Below are positions 53,432-61,857 of a stretch of 64,000 bases of DNA, piece after piece. Each line of letters starts with the position of its first letter. The first letter of the stretch is position 1. The translations under genes were made by a program, and so were the position numbers. The notes under the pieces are model-generated. The model had not been told where the DNA came from. It ran no database searches and worked only from the letters and a program-made list of their open reading frames with translations. Origin of the DNA: Streptomyces roseochromogenus subsp. oscitans DS 12.976 (GTDB lineage: Bacteria > Actinomycetota > Actinomycetes > Streptomycetales > Streptomycetaceae); NCBI RefSeq assembly GCF_000497445.1, contig NZ_CM002285.1:1147312-1211311 (forward strand), written 5' to 3'.

Positions 53432-54184
53432 TCAGTGCGCGGCCGGAACCGCTCGGCTGTTCGGGGCCGTGGCCGGCTTGGGGTTCAGCACGCGCTCGGC
53501 CAACTCGCCGAAGACGAGGCCGAATCCGCTCCACAGCACGATCTGGATCGCCAGAGCCGAGAGCCGGAACCGCCACAGCAGGGTGGCCGAGAAGTCCTTG
53601 GGCACCTCGTTGACGACGGGCAGGAACTGGTAGGCCAGGCCGATCACGACGGCGAACGCGGCCACCGCGGCCACGGTCGCCCACCAGGTGCCCAGGCTCG
53701 GCGCGAGCCGCTTGCCCAGGATGGTGGCGGCGACAGCCAGGAGGACGCTGAGCACCGTCATCAGGAAGTACAGGGTGGTCCGCTTGCCGATGGTGTCGGG
53801 GTTGCCGACCGACGGCGGAGCGGCCGGGTACTTCAGGAACGGCACGACGTACACGGCGAGCAGTGCGCAGCCCGACAGCAGCAGTGCCGTGGCGCGCGGG
53901 CTGAAGCGGCCCACGCGGCCCAGGGCGAAGCAGAAGGCGAGCGCGGCGATGCCGCCGAAGGCAACGCCGTAGACGAGGACGCCGGTGGCGAGGCCGGCGG
54001 TGGACTGCAGGGAGCGGGAGACGACCTCCATCTCGGGCCCGTGGGAGTGGGCGTCCTCGTAGCTGATCGCCTTGTCGACGTTCGGCTCACCGAGGAGATA
54101 GGCCACGATCAGGGCAAGCACACCGGCCGCGAGGCCGGTGACCATGCCCCGTACAAGAAGTTTCCGTACGGTTGCGGAGTTCAT
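53432..54184 (-). CDS. cbtA: CbtA-family predicted cobalt transporter subunit
   Basis: 250-aa membrane protein with about six helices (GMVTGLAAGVLALIVAYLLG, AFGGIAALAFCFALG, FLMTVLSVLLAVAATILG and others) and a histidine-containing loop (YEDAHSHGPEME) suited to metal binding. CbtA and CbtB are predicted cobalt importers controlled by B12 riboswitches in many bacteria. It follows cbtB by 21 bp, behind the riboswitch at 54487-54600. Confidence 0.92.
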   Translation of the reverse strand: MNSATVRKLLVRGMVTGLAAGVLALIVAYLLGEPNVDKAISYEDAHSHGPEMEVVSRSLQSTAGLATGVLVYGVAFGGIAALAFCFALGRVGRFSPRATALLLSGCALLAVYVVPFLKYPAAPPSVGNPDTIGKRTTLYFLMTVLSVLLAVAATILGKRLAPSLGTWWATVAAVAAFAVVIGLAYQFLPVVNEVPKDFSATLLWRFRLSALAIQIVLWSGFGLVFGELAERVLNPKPATAPNSRAVPAAH

Positions 54185-54205
54185 GGGCGTGCGGAGTCCC
54201 TCGCG

Positions 54206-54427
54206 TCAGTGGCAGGGGAATCCGAGCAGGTGGCGGGCGTCGTGCACCCACTCGTGGACGCCCGTGCCGTTGAACACGGAGGTGGCGCCCTGCTCGGCGC
54301 CGACGAAGTAGAGCAGGATCATCATCAGGACGCCGAAGAAGACCGCCCAGGGAGCAATCGCCTTCAGTGGCAGCTTGGCGGGAACGACGGGGGTGGTTGC
54401 TGTCGGCTGGGCGACGGTCTGCGCCAT
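54206..54427 (-). CDS. cbtB: CbtB-family small cobalt transport protein
   Basis: 73 aa: one membrane helix (PWAVFFGVLMMILLYFVGAE) and a C-terminal histidine motif HEWVHDARHLLGFPCH typical of CbtB, thought to bind cobalt. ATG 54427 follows GGAGGTCC. It is first in the cbtB-cbtA operon, 60 bp downstream of the cobalamin riboswitch. An upstream-extended open frame has no homology. Confidence 0.93.
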   Translation of the reverse strand: MAQTVAQPTATTPVVPAKLPLKAIAPWAVFFGVLMMILLYFVGAEQGATSVFNGTGVHEWVHDARHLLGFPCH

Positions 54428-54486
54428 GGCAGGACCTCCTCTGGGAGTTCGCGTCCCATCTCGGTGGTGCACATGACGACGGCCAC

Positions 54487-54600
54487 GGGTCTGACTCGCG
54501 AGCCCCTGGGGGTCCCTCATACAGTGGCGCGACCGTGCCGGATTCCCACCGGCTTCCGTGTCGCCGTCGTCGATATCGGATCGACCGTACCGCGCGACGC
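54487..54600 (-). promoter_or_regulatory. Cobalamin riboswitch of cbtB-cbtA
   Basis: Read on the minus strand, the region has the conserved core in order: GGAAGCCGGTGGGAATCC, CACGGTCGCGCCACTGT, then GAGTCAGACCC near the 3' end. These are the hallmark adenosylcobalamin-riboswitch elements. The 5' limit is approximate. B12 binding is expected to switch off cbtB-cbtA. Confidence 0.9.
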
Positions 54601-54773
54601 GCGCATGCCCAAGACCGCCTCCGCCCGACGTGATCTTCCTCTCCCGCGACGCCGACGGCGGAGTCCGCCGGGTCGTGGATGCGCACCGGTGCGTGCGTGT
54701 CAGCTCCATCTTCGTGGACAACACGGAACACCTCACGGAGCACATGCAGTGCGGCGATGACGCCACGCGCACT

Positions 54774-55160
54774 TCACGCCGGGGGATCCGCGCGGCGCCG
54801 GGGCGGTGTGAAGGTGTACAGGTCGAGGATGTCCGGCAGGGGAGCCACGCCCGGCCCGCCGGCGCGCACCCAGGTGACGATGTCCTCGGTCGCGTCCGCG
54901 TCGTTGACGAGCCCGAGCCAGACCGGCCGCGCACCGGCGGCCCGGCCCGCGGCCGAGGGCTGTACGACGATGACGTTGGCCTGATCGCACACGTCGAGGC
55001 AGTCGGAGACACGGACCGGCATCTCCGCCCGCAGCCGCGCGGTCTGCGCCGCGTGATCGACCCCGGTCACCTTGGGGCTGCCGCAGCAGCAGTCCCGGCA
55101 CACCACGACCCGGCACGGCGCCGCACCGCCTGATGCATTCTCCGTCGGCCTCTCGGGCAC
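54774..55160 (-). CDS. (2Fe-2S) ferredoxin-like protein of B12/cobalt loci
   Basis: 128-aa thioredoxin-like ferredoxin domain with cluster-ligand cysteines in VVVCRDCCCGSPKVTG and SDCLDVCDQANVIVV. Homologues sit beside cobalt transport and cobalamin genes, where their partner is unknown. GTG 55160 has GGGAGGGGAG upstream and its own cobalamin riboswitch 60 bp further. Same strand and regulation as cbtB-cbtA. Confidence 0.85.
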   Translation of the reverse strand: MPERPTENASGGAAPCRVVVCRDCCCGSPKVTGVDHAAQTARLRAEMPVRVSDCLDVCDQANVIVVQPSAAGRAAGARPVWLGLVNDADATEDIVTWVRAGGPGVAPLPDILDLYTFTPPRRRADPPA

Positions 55161-55220
55161 GCCGCACCACTCCCCTCCCGGGGAGATCCGCCCCGGTGTC
55201 CGTCGAGGAGGCGACCGCGT

Positions 55221-55350
55221 GAGTCTCCTGGCTCCCGGGTCGTCACTCGCCCCGCCTTCCCACCCCGGACGGGGCGGTGGCCTGCCGGAACTCGCTCACC
55301 GGTCACAGTGGCGGGACCGCGCCTGATTTCCACCGGCTTCCTCGGACCGC
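55221..55350 (-). promoter_or_regulatory. Cobalamin riboswitch of the ferredoxin-like gene
   Basis: The minus strand shows GGAAGCCGGTGGAAATC, GCGCGGTCCCGCCACTGT and, toward the 3' end, GGGAGCCAGGAGACTC, the canonical cobalamin riboswitch order. It ends about 60 bp before the ferredoxin-like start. The 5' limit is approximate. Confidence 0.92.
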
Positions 55351-55524
55351 CGTCGCCCTGATGTCGTCGATCATCATCCCATCACCGGCGCCGCGGCCGG
55401 CAGGCGCCCTCGGGCGCATGCTGTGAGTGAGGCTGCCGTGACCTGTGAGCGGTCCGACCGCCCTTCGGGGGCATACAGAATGTGATCGACCTGTCGCTTT
55501 CCGCACTGAATCCGGGAGCCGTGG

Positions 55525-57222
55525 ATGCAGAAACAGGAACAGACCGTCGTTCACCGTGGTGAGACCCTGGCGTGGAACGGGTTCGTCACCGGACCCGATC
55601 TGCTCTCGACCGAGGAACTGGAGCAGGTCTCACGGCGTCTGCTCGGGACGGATCTGGCCGGGGCGAAGGAGGCGGCGGGCAAGGAGCTGCTGCCGTTCGG
55701 GGTGCCGCGCGGCCAGGTGCCGGCCATCGTGCTCGGCACCGCGTCCACGCTGAAGGGCTGCTTCGAGGCCGACGTGGCCCAACTGGCCCTCGGCCGCTCG
55801 CCGGACGACTTCTCGGCGTACAACGAGGCCCGGGCGGTGTATCTGGCCGCGCCGGGCGACCTGGTGGTGGGCCGGGGCGAGCCGTGGCGGCAGGCGGTGG
55901 CGGCGTCCGAGGCGGTCCCCGTGGAGGTCCCCGAGCTGCGTTACTACTACCTGACGCACGCCCTGCTGGCGATGGCGGTCGGCTCGTTCCCGGACCGGCC
56001 GGCCGCACCGCTGGAACGCCTGGTCCGGCAGCTGAGCGCGGTACCGGAGACGGTGGTGCGACTGTTCGCGATCGACGCCGAGGCACGGGTGCTGCTGCTC
56101 TGGCTGAAGCGCGCGGCGGGCCTGGAGCAGCTGCGGGTGGACGCCAACGGGCCGGAGGTCGCCGAGCGCTGGAACCGGAAGACGACGCTGTACCCGACGG
56201 TCGAGGACGCGGTGGGCCTCCCCGCGCCGGGGGCGGGCAGCTCCCCGGAGACCACCTTGGCAGCCGAGGCCGAAGTGACCGCGTTCCACCGGGAGTTCGG
56301 CGTGCTGCTGCCCCGGCTGCCCGGCTACTCGGTCTCCCGGGCCGGCGCTGACGAGGCCCAGCTGCGCCACCGGGTGCACACGGCGGCCCGCCTGCTGCGC
56401 GAACGGTACGGGCTGGAGCTCGGCTGCTTCAAACCCGCCGAGGCGCTCACCGGCAGCAGGATCCGCATGGCGGTGCCGCTGGCCGACGACGCGGCGCTCA
56501 ACGCGCTGGCCCGCCAGGCGATGGAGACCGAGGAGGACTACGTCCTGGAGGCGCACACCCACTATCTGCGCCACCGCGTCCCCGGCTACGAGTTCATCCT
56601 GGCACCCTCCGCCCATGTGGTGGCCGGGCAGCCCGCCGAGGGCGGAACGGTGCAGATCACCCGGGGCAGCGTCTGGGAGGGCAGCGTCTACGTGGACGAG
56701 GAGACCTGCGCCCGGTTCGACATCACGGCCGCTCAGTTCCGTGCCGTACAGGAGGGCATGGCGGCATTGCACGGCGCGTTCCGGGGGGCGGGACGCGATC
56801 TGGGGTTCGTCAAGGGCGGCGTGGACTTCGCCATCGCCCGTCTGGGTGGCCGTTTCGGCCGGCGGCCTGTGGTCGCCATGCAGGATCTGAACCTCTCCTC
56901 GAACGGCGCCGAGTACGTGCGCGCGTTCCTCGCCGAGGCGCGGGAGGTGCTCGGCAGGCGGCGGGGGGTGTACGCGGCGACGAAGGTGGTGCGGCCGGCG
57001 GCGGAGACGGATCTGAAGCGGCTGGAGGACAGCGTCGAGCGGCCTGGGCACGAGGGGTGGGCGCGGGCGATCACCTCCGTGGCCGGGCGCTGGGGTCTCA
57101 TCGGGGTGGCGGCTCCGTGTCCGCGGCAGGCGGCGCAGGAGGTCCTGGAACTGGAGCAACGACTGCACCGCGCCGGGCTGCTGCGCACCAGCGTGTGGGA
57201 CGAGTCCGTACAGCCCGTCTGA
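55525..57222 (+). CDS. Uncharacterised ATP-grasp ligase-like protein
   Basis: 565 aa. Residues about 1-240 are of unknown fold. The C-terminal half has an ATP-grasp pattern: LGCFKPAEALTGSRI (phosphate/lysine strand), EEDYVLEAHTHYLRH (hinge glutamate), then FVKGGVDFAIARLGG and AMQDLNLSSNGAEYV (metal-binding Asp/Asn). Such enzymes join a carboxylate to an amine or thiol. The sequence recalls peptide-ligase (PGM1-like) proteins, but I cannot name a substrate. ATG 55525 follows GGGAG. It is convergent with the antiporter gene, 10 bp away. Confidence 0.75.
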   Translation: MQKQEQTVVHRGETLAWNGFVTGPDLLSTEELEQVSRRLLGTDLAGAKEAAGKELLPFGVPRGQVPAIVLGTASTLKGCFEADVAQLALGRSPDDFSAYNEARAVYLAAPGDLVVGRGEPWRQAVAASEAVPVEVPELRYYYLTHALLAMAVGSFPDRPAAPLERLVRQLSAVPETVVRLFAIDAEARVLLLWLKRAAGLEQLRVDANGPEVAERWNRKTTLYPTVEDAVGLPAPGAGSSPETTLAAEAEVTAFHREFGVLLPRLPGYSVSRAGADEAQLRHRVHTAARLLRERYGLELGCFKPAEALTGSRIRMAVPLADDAALNALARQAMETEEDYVLEAHTHYLRHRVPGYEFILAPSAHVVAGQPAEGGTVQITRGSVWEGSVYVDEETCARFDITAAQFRAVQEGMAALHGAFRGAGRDLGFVKGGVDFAIARLGGRFGRRPVVAMQDLNLSSNGAEYVRAFLAEAREVLGRRRGVYAATKVVRPAAETDLKRLEDSVERPGHEGWARAITSVAGRWGLIGVAAPCPRQAAQEVLELEQRLHRAGLLRTSVWDESVQPV

Positions 57223-57232
57223 GGCGGGGCGG

Positions 57233-58537
57233 TCAGGACCGCTTCTCTTGATGCGTGGAGCGGGTCTCCTCCCGGCCGCCGGCCGCGAGCCCGGGAACAC
57301 GGCCCGCTCCGCGCTCCACGGGCACACCGTTCTCCTCCGTGGCGCGGCGGGCAAGGAGCAGCGGTCCGGTCATGACCGTGGTCAGCACCGCCATCACCAC
57401 CAGGATCGAGTAGAACGCCTGGTCGATGAAGTGCAGTTGGAGTCCCACGGTGAGGATGACGATCTCGGTGAGGCCACGGGTGTTCATCAGCACCGCGACG
57501 GTCCGCGCCTCCCGCCGGGGCAGTCCGGCCGCGGCGGCCCCCAGGCCGGCACCGGCCATCTTCGTCACGACCGCGACCGCCAGCATCACCGCCAGCTCGC
57601 CGAGGTGTGCCGCGCGGAACGTGGTCAGATCGACGCGGGTGCCCGCGACCACGAAGTAGACGGGGAGCAGGATCTGGGTGGCCGACTTCTCCAGTCCGTC
57701 CATCACGGAGACCCGCAGCCGCTCCCCGGCGCCCTCCCGGGGCATGACCGCGCCGAAGGCGAACGCCCCGAAGACGAAGTGGACGCCGAGCCATTCCGTG
57801 GCCGCGCAGGAGGCCATGAGCCCGGCGGCCACCACGACCACGGCCGCCGCCGGGTCCGGCGTCCCCGCCCCGCGCCCGCGCAGCAGCCGGGCGGCCAGCG
57901 GGCGCACCACCCAGATCAGCAGCGCCAGATAGAGGGGCACGAACGCCATGTGCCAGGACTGTGTACTGGTGAACAGTGCGCCGACGACAGCGAGGCAGGC
58001 CCAGGCGACCAGGTCGTTCACGCCCGCGGCGGTCATGGCGATCCGGCCGATGGGGGTGTGGTTGAGCCGTTGGTCGGCGAGGATCCGCGCGAGGACCGGG
58101 AAGGCGGTGACCGAGAGGGCGACGCCGGTGAACAGCACGAATCCCGGCGCGCCCGAGGGCGCGTGGTCCGCCGCGAACGGCAGCGCCGCGAGGCAGCCGC
58201 CGGCCAGGGGCAGCAGCACCGAACCGGTCGCCACGCACAGGGCGGTACGGCCGCTGCCGCGCAGGAAGGCCGGGTCCATCTCGTAGCCGATGACGAACAT
58301 GAACAGGGCCAGGCCGACGTTGGCCAGTGCCCCGAGGAGCGGCTGGACCTCGTCGTACGGGACGGCGTCCCGCCAGCTCCAGGTCTGGGACAGCAGGGTC
58401 GAGCCGAGCAGCACACCGGCGACGATCTCGCCGACCACGGCCGGCTGTCCCAGCCGGCGGGAGCCCGCGGCACACAGCCGCGCCACCCCCAGCACGAGGG
58501 CCAACGCCAGGAAGAAGTAGGCCGTCTGATTGTTCAT
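57233..58537 (-). CDS. Cation/proton antiporter (CPA2, KefB-like)
   Basis: 434-aa membrane protein with about 12 helices. PAVVGEIVAGVLLGSTLL, GLALFMFVIGYEMD and the ion-binding AAGVNDLVAWACLAV are CPA2 hallmarks; LMNTRGLTEIVILTVGLQL is the conserved late helix. There is no C-terminal RCK domain. ATG 58537 overlaps the preceding acyl-CoA dehydrogenase stop (TGATG). As the last gene of a biosynthesis-like operon it may handle ions or product tolerance. Confidence 0.92.
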   Translation of the reverse strand: MNNQTAYFFLALALVLGVARLCAAGSRRLGQPAVVGEIVAGVLLGSTLLSQTWSWRDAVPYDEVQPLLGALANVGLALFMFVIGYEMDPAFLRGSGRTALCVATGSVLLPLAGGCLAALPFAADHAPSGAPGFVLFTGVALSVTAFPVLARILADQRLNHTPIGRIAMTAAGVNDLVAWACLAVVGALFTSTQSWHMAFVPLYLALLIWVVRPLAARLLRGRGAGTPDPAAAVVVVAAGLMASCAATEWLGVHFVFGAFAFGAVMPREGAGERLRVSVMDGLEKSATQILLPVYFVVAGTRVDLTTFRAAHLGELAVMLAVAVVTKMAGAGLGAAAAGLPRREARTVAVLMNTRGLTEIVILTVGLQLHFIDQAFYSILVVMAVLTTVMTGPLLLARRATEENGVPVERGAGRVPGLAAGGREETRSTHQEKRS

Positions 58538-59727
58538 CAGCTCCCCTTCGCAGCCGGGCTCCGGTCGGCGGGGCGGTTGAGCACTGCTCGGCCGATGAGG
58601 TCGCGCATCACCTCGCTGGGTCCCGCGGCGATGGTGGCGGCGCGGGCGTCCCGCTGGGCGCGGGCCGCGCAGGAGGACTCCAGGTAGCCGTGCGAACCCT
58701 GCAGCTGCAGTGCGGTGTCGGCGATGCGGCAGGCCAGTTCGGTGGTGTGCAGTTTGGCCATCGAGCACTCCACGGCGGGCAGTTCGCCCTGCTCGTACAG
58801 CCACGCGGTGTGGTACACGAGCTGCCGTGCCGCCGCCAGTTCGGTCGCCAGGTCGGCGACGCGGTGCACGAGCGCCTGCTTGTGGGCGAGTTCCTCGCCG
58901 GCGACTTCGCGTGCGCGCAGGAAGGCGCGCAGCTCGTCCAGGGAGCGGTCCATGCCGCCGAGGGCCAGGGTGGCGGCGACCAGGCGTTCCAGCTGCAGTC
59001 CGCGCATGAGGTAGTAGAAGCCGTTGTCGAGCCGGCCGATGAGACGGCCGGCGGGGACCCGCACCGTGTCGAAGGTGACGGTGGCGGTGCCGGCGGAGCG
59101 CCAGCCGAGGGTGCGCTGCGGGGTGCGGGTGACGCCGGGCAGCGCGGTGTCGATCACCAGCAGGGACAGCCCGGTCGCGCCTCGGTGCCCGGACCCGCCG
59201 GGGGCCGTGCGCACCGCGGTGACGAGGAAGCCGGCGGTCATGGCGTTGCTGACCATCGACTTGGTGCCCTCGACGACGAAGTGATCGCCGTCCCGCGCGG
59301 CCGTGGTGGCCAGGCCCGACAGGTCGGCCCCGGCGCCCGGTTCGGTGATCGCGAGGGCGGCCACCCGCTCGCCCCGCACGGCCGGCGCGAGGTACTCCTG
59401 GCACAGGCCGGGCCCGCCTGCCCAGGAGAGGTAGTGCGTGGCCATGTAGGCATGGACGGAGACGGCCGCCCGCAGCCCGCCGAACCCGGTGCGGCCGAGT
59501 TCCTCCAGGAAGACGACGGAGGTGAACAGGTCGCGTTCGCCGCCGCCGACGGCACGCGGGTGCAGCAGGCCCAAGTAGCCGCGCTCGCCGAGGAGTTTCC
59601 ACACCGGGGCGGGTACGGTGTCCTGTTCCTCCCAGCGGGCGGCGTACGGCATCACCTCGGCGGCCAGGAACGCCCGCACCTCGTCGCGGAAGGCGGCGTG
59701 GCCGTCGTCGAAATAGGGTGACCTCAC
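58537..59727 (-). CDS. Acyl-CoA dehydrogenase family flavoenzyme
   Basis: 396 aa. AITEPGAGADLSGLATTA and GTKSMVSNAMTAG contact FAD; RTLGWRSAGTATVTFDTV and the C-terminal LQGSHGYLESSCAARAQRDA follow the family, with ARAATIAAGPSEVMRDLIG at the end. It may oxidise an acyl- or aminoacyl-carrier substrate, perhaps on the PCP of the upstream fusion protein. GTG 59727 has AAGGAG upstream and overlaps the thioesterase stop. Confidence 0.92.
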   Translation of the reverse strand: MRSPYFDDGHAAFRDEVRAFLAAEVMPYAARWEEQDTVPAPVWKLLGERGYLGLLHPRAVGGGERDLFTSVVFLEELGRTGFGGLRAAVSVHAYMATHYLSWAGGPGLCQEYLAPAVRGERVAALAITEPGAGADLSGLATTAARDGDHFVVEGTKSMVSNAMTAGFLVTAVRTAPGGSGHRGATGLSLLVIDTALPGVTRTPQRTLGWRSAGTATVTFDTVRVPAGRLIGRLDNGFYYLMRGLQLERLVAATLALGGMDRSLDELRAFLRAREVAGEELAHKQALVHRVADLATELAAARQLVYHTAWLYEQGELPAVECSMAKLHTTELACRIADTALQLQGSHGYLESSCAARAQRDARAATIAAGPSEVMRDLIGRAVLNRPADRSPAAKGS

Positions 59728-60515
59728 GATCCGTCGCTCCTTCGTCGCTCCGCCAGGCACAGCGTGATCTCGTCGTCGAGCAGCCCGAGCAGGTCCCGGG
59801 CACGTTCGTGCAGGAAGAAGTGGCCGCCGGCGAGGGGGTGGGCGCGGAAGCCGTGCGGCGCGAGGGCCTGCCAGGCGGCCACCGCGTGCGGTGGGGCGAC
59901 GTCGTCGTCCTCGCCCCAGAACGCGGTGACGGGCACGGGCAGCGGATCCGGTGCCGGGCGGGACCAGGTCTCGGCGAGCCGGATGTCCGCGCGGAGCATC
60001 GGGTCGAGCATGGCCATCAGGCGGGGGTCGGCGAGGACGTCGGCGGGTGTGCCGGCGAGTCTGCCCAGCTCCGCGCGGAACCCGTCCGGCGGCAGGTCGT
60101 GGATCGCGGGCAGGGCGCGCGGCACCTGCGGTGCCCGGCAGCCGGACAGCAGGACCCGCTCGGGTGGCCGGGCGAGCGGCCGTACGACGGTCTCGTAGAC
60201 CAGCATCGCGCCCATGCTGTGCCCGAACAGCAGGTAGGGGGAGGCGACATGCTCGTCCAGCGCGGCGGCGAAGTCCCGCGCCAGCGACGGCCAGTCCGGC
60301 GGCACCCACTCCCGCAGCCGGTTCTCGCGTCCCGGCAGCCGTACGGCGACCAGCTCGGTGTCGGCGGGGAGCCGCTCGGCCCACGGCCGGAACACGCCCG
60401 CTCCGGCTCCGGCGTAGGGGGCGCACACCAGTCGCAGTCGGGCTTCCGGCCGGGGCAGCGGACGGTGGAACCAGCGTCCGGACTCCGCGGTAGGGGTCCC
60501 GGCCGTTCCGGTCAT
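59724..60515 (-). CDS. Type II thioesterase
   Basis: 263-aa alpha/beta hydrolase of the type II (editing) thioesterase class: RLVCAPYAGAGAGVFRPWAE, LLFGHSMGAMLVYE (GHSMG nucleophile elbow), FWGEDDDVAPPHAV (Asp) and LAGGHFFLHERARDL (His). It removes wrong acyl groups from carrier domains, implying a PKS/NRPS system nearby. ATG 60515 has AGGAG upstream and overlaps the stop of a small frame at 60512-60619. Confidence 0.93.
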   Translation of the reverse strand: MTGTAGTPTAESGRWFHRPLPRPEARLRLVCAPYAGAGAGVFRPWAERLPADTELVAVRLPGRENRLREWVPPDWPSLARDFAAALDEHVASPYLLFGHSMGAMLVYETVVRPLARPPERVLLSGCRAPQVPRALPAIHDLPPDGFRAELGRLAGTPADVLADPRLMAMLDPMLRADIRLAETWSRPAPDPLPVPVTAFWGEDDDVAPPHAVAAWQALAPHGFRAHPLAGGHFFLHERARDLLGLLDDEITLCLAERRRSDGS

Positions 60516-60619
60516 GTCCGGCTCCTGCAAAGGTGTTGCGGCTCGGCACAGGTCCCAGCCGCCCCACTCCCGCCACCCGGCTGCGGCTCGGTGCGGGCGG
60601 TTCCGGCCGTCCCTGTCAT
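60512..60619 (-). CDS. 35-codon frame from duplication of the thioesterase start
   Basis: Starts MTGTAGTARTEPQPGGG, nearly repeating the thioesterase N-terminus MTGTAGTP, with the same CAGGAGCCGGA ribosome site. Its ATG (60619) overlaps the BenE-like gene's stop (ATGA) and its own stop overlaps the thioesterase ATG (ATGA). It probably arose by partial duplication, the two starts being 104 bp apart, and now acts as a coupling leader. A functional peptide is doubtful. Confidence 0.55.
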   Translation of the reverse strand: MTGTAGTARTEPQPGGGSGAAGTCAEPQHLCRSRT

Positions 60620-61857
60620 ATCCGGCTCCTGTCGGGCGGCTGTTGGGGCTCGGTGCGGGCCGGGGTCGGTGGGGCGGGGCGGCGGCGGGTGTGGGTCACG
60701 AAGGCGGTGCACAGGCCGGCGAGCAGGCCCCAGAAGGCGGAGCCGATGCCGAGCAGGGTCACGCCGGAGGCGGTGGTGAGGAAGGTGACGACGGCCGCCT
60801 CGCGCCATCGCTCGTCGGACAGGGCGCTGCTGAGCGAACCGCCGATGGTGCCGAGCAGGCCCAGCCCGGCGATGCCCGCGACCAGGGCCGGGGGCAGGGC
60901 GGTGAGCAGGGAGCCGACGGCTCCGCCGAAGGTGCCGACGCAGAGGTAGAAGATGCCGGCCCAGACCGCCGCCGTGTAGCGCCGGCGGGGGTTCTCGTGG
61001 GCCTCGCGGCCGGTGCAGATGGCGGCGGTGATGGCGGCGAGGTTGAGGCCGAACAGGCCCAGGGGCGCGAGCAGGAGGTTGACGCCGCCGGTCCAGCTGA
61101 TGAGCGGCGACACCGGAACGTGGTAGCCGTCGTTGCGCAGGACCGCCACGCCGGGCAGGTTCTGCGAGGCCATGGTGACCACGAACAGCGGCAGGCCCAC
61201 GCTGATCAGCACCCGCCAGGAGAAGTCCGGGGCGGTGAAGACGGGCGAGGCGACCTGGAACCGCACCCCGCCCAGATGCAGCGAGCCCTCCGCCGCCGCG
61301 GCGACGACTCCGGTGACCAGCGCCGCGATGACGGCGTACCGAGGCTGCCAGCGGCGGGACAGCAGGTAGGCCACGAACATCGGGAAGACCACAGCGAAGC
61401 TGCCGTGCATGCTGCTGAACAGCCGGGTTCCGAATTCCAGGAGGACTCCGGCGAGCAGCCCGGCTGCCAGCGGCACGGGGATGCGGTCCATGCCGCGCTC
61501 GAACCAGCCCGTCACCCCGCATACGGTGATGAGGGCCGCGGAGAGCAGGAAGGCGCCCACGGCCTGCGCCATGGTCGCTCCGTGCAGGCTGGTCGCCATC
61601 AGCGCCGCGCCCGGCGTCGACCACGCCGTCACCACCGGCGCCCGGTAGCGCAGCGACAGGCCGATGCAGGTCACGCCCATGCCGACGCCCAGCGCCAGCA
61701 TCCAGGAGGTGAGCTGGGCCTGGGTGGCGCCCGCGGCCCGGGCCGCCGTGAAGACGATCGCCGCCGAGCTGGTGATGCCCACCACGACGGCGATCAGTCC
61801 CGCCGCGACGGCCGACGGGGGCGCCGCCCGTCGCAGCAGGTGGTGCGTGGAGCTCAT
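60616..61857 (-). CDS. BenE-family (benzoate/H+ symporter-like) membrane transporter
   Basis: 413 aa with about 11-12 membrane helices: AVAAGLIAVVVGITSSAAIV, WSTPGAALMATSL, VPLAAGLLAGVLLEFGTRLF, GLNLAAITAAICTGREAHEN and others match the BenE family. In this operon it could import an aromatic precursor or export a product. ATG 61857 overlaps the stop of the FkbM/carrier fusion (ATGA). Confidence 0.9.
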   Translation of the reverse strand: MSSTHHLLRRAAPPSAVAAGLIAVVVGITSSAAIVFTAARAAGATQAQLTSWMLALGVGMGVTCIGLSLRYRAPVVTAWSTPGAALMATSLHGATMAQAVGAFLLSAALITVCGVTGWFERGMDRIPVPLAAGLLAGVLLEFGTRLFSSMHGSFAVVFPMFVAYLLSRRWQPRYAVIAALVTGVVAAAAEGSLHLGGVRFQVASPVFTAPDFSWRVLISVGLPLFVVTMASQNLPGVAVLRNDGYHVPVSPLISWTGGVNLLLAPLGLFGLNLAAITAAICTGREAHENPRRRYTAAVWAGIFYLCVGTFGGAVGSLLTALPPALVAGIAGLGLLGTIGGSLSSALSDERWREAAVVTFLTTASGVTLLGIGSAFWGLLAGLCTAFVTHTRRRPAPPTPARTEPQQPPDRSRI

